Under the pieces are notes generated by a model. The model saw nothing but the letters and a program-made list of their open reading frames with translations. It had not been told where the DNA came from and made no database searches. Made by a program: the position numbers and the translations under genes. From assembly GCF_011045025.1 (NCBI RefSeq), contig NZ_JAAKZX010000058.1, positions 1 to 48,314 of the forward strand: a DNA stretch of 48,314 bases, given 5' to 3'. This DNA comes from Streptomyces ureilyticus. Lineage in GTDB: Bacteria; Actinomycetota; Actinomycetes; Streptomycetales; Streptomycetaceae. Shown piece after piece: positions 48,271 through 48,314 of this stretch (the stretch's first letter is position 1; the number at the start of each line of letters is the position of its first letter).

Positions 48271-48314
48271 CGGGGTTCGCCACCGGGCGGGTAGGGGCGG
48301 GTTTTTCTTTCCCC

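Overview
The window reads as a Streptomyces (or close relative) chromosome. Base composition is very GC-rich, with third codon positions almost all G or C. A long and a short chaplin sit side by side, the small DUF5703 gene is present, and gene starts are typical of Streptomyces. From memory, unchecked, both flanks resemble one S. coelicolor neighbourhood: chpC/chpH on the left and gntR/gntK/gluconate permease on the right. The 30 kb between them is mostly a contractile injection system.

Left part (1-8253): a degenerate RecD2-like helicase-fold protein whose 3' end is tandemly duplicated; a conserved acidic protein divergent from DUF5703; the two chaplins that coat aerial hyphae (short one with a possible sigma-BldN promoter); an M20 metallohydrolase; tRNA-Leu(GAG) with its own terminator; and a DUF2637-like membrane protein. 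Next (8254-13574) come a Pls/PosA-type single-module nonribosomal peptide synthetase with a membrane and left-handed beta-helix C-terminal half, and an M1-type zinc aminopeptidase. A perfect 20-bp hairpin separates them from the convergent operon.

Core (44571 down to 13653, all minus strand): one tightly packed operon for an extracellular-type contractile injection system (eCIS, phage-tail-like). In transcription order: sheath, inner tube, T4-type baseplate hub chaperone, a Pro/Arg-rich protein, a possible 48-residue peptide, the DUF4255 terminator cap, AAA+ ATPase, a small conserved protein, a 2477-residue DUF4157 giant protein, an orphan gene, CIS tube/adaptor protein, LysM protein, gpD hub, gpV spike, PAAR-like tip, gp25, two baseplate J/gp6-like wedge proteins, a tail protein I-like protein, a DUF6519 protein and a zinc amidase. 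Many junctions are 4- or 8-bp overlaps. No receptor-binding tail fibre is visible, and no separate tape-measure gene.

Most interesting: the C-terminal part of the giant protein and the orphan gene after it have visibly lower GC than the rest of the operon, yet remain coupled to their neighbours by 4-bp overlaps. This looks like an exchangeable effector/immunity cassette loaded on the eCIS. Baseplate genes also carry in-frame copies of a short palindromic repeat, so a 15-residue peptide of repeat origin sits in two different baseplate proteins.

Right part (44942-48270): a YchJ/SEC-C protein and a gluconate locus (FadR-type GntR regulator divergent from gluconokinase and gluconate permease) with a candidate operator in the divergent spacer.
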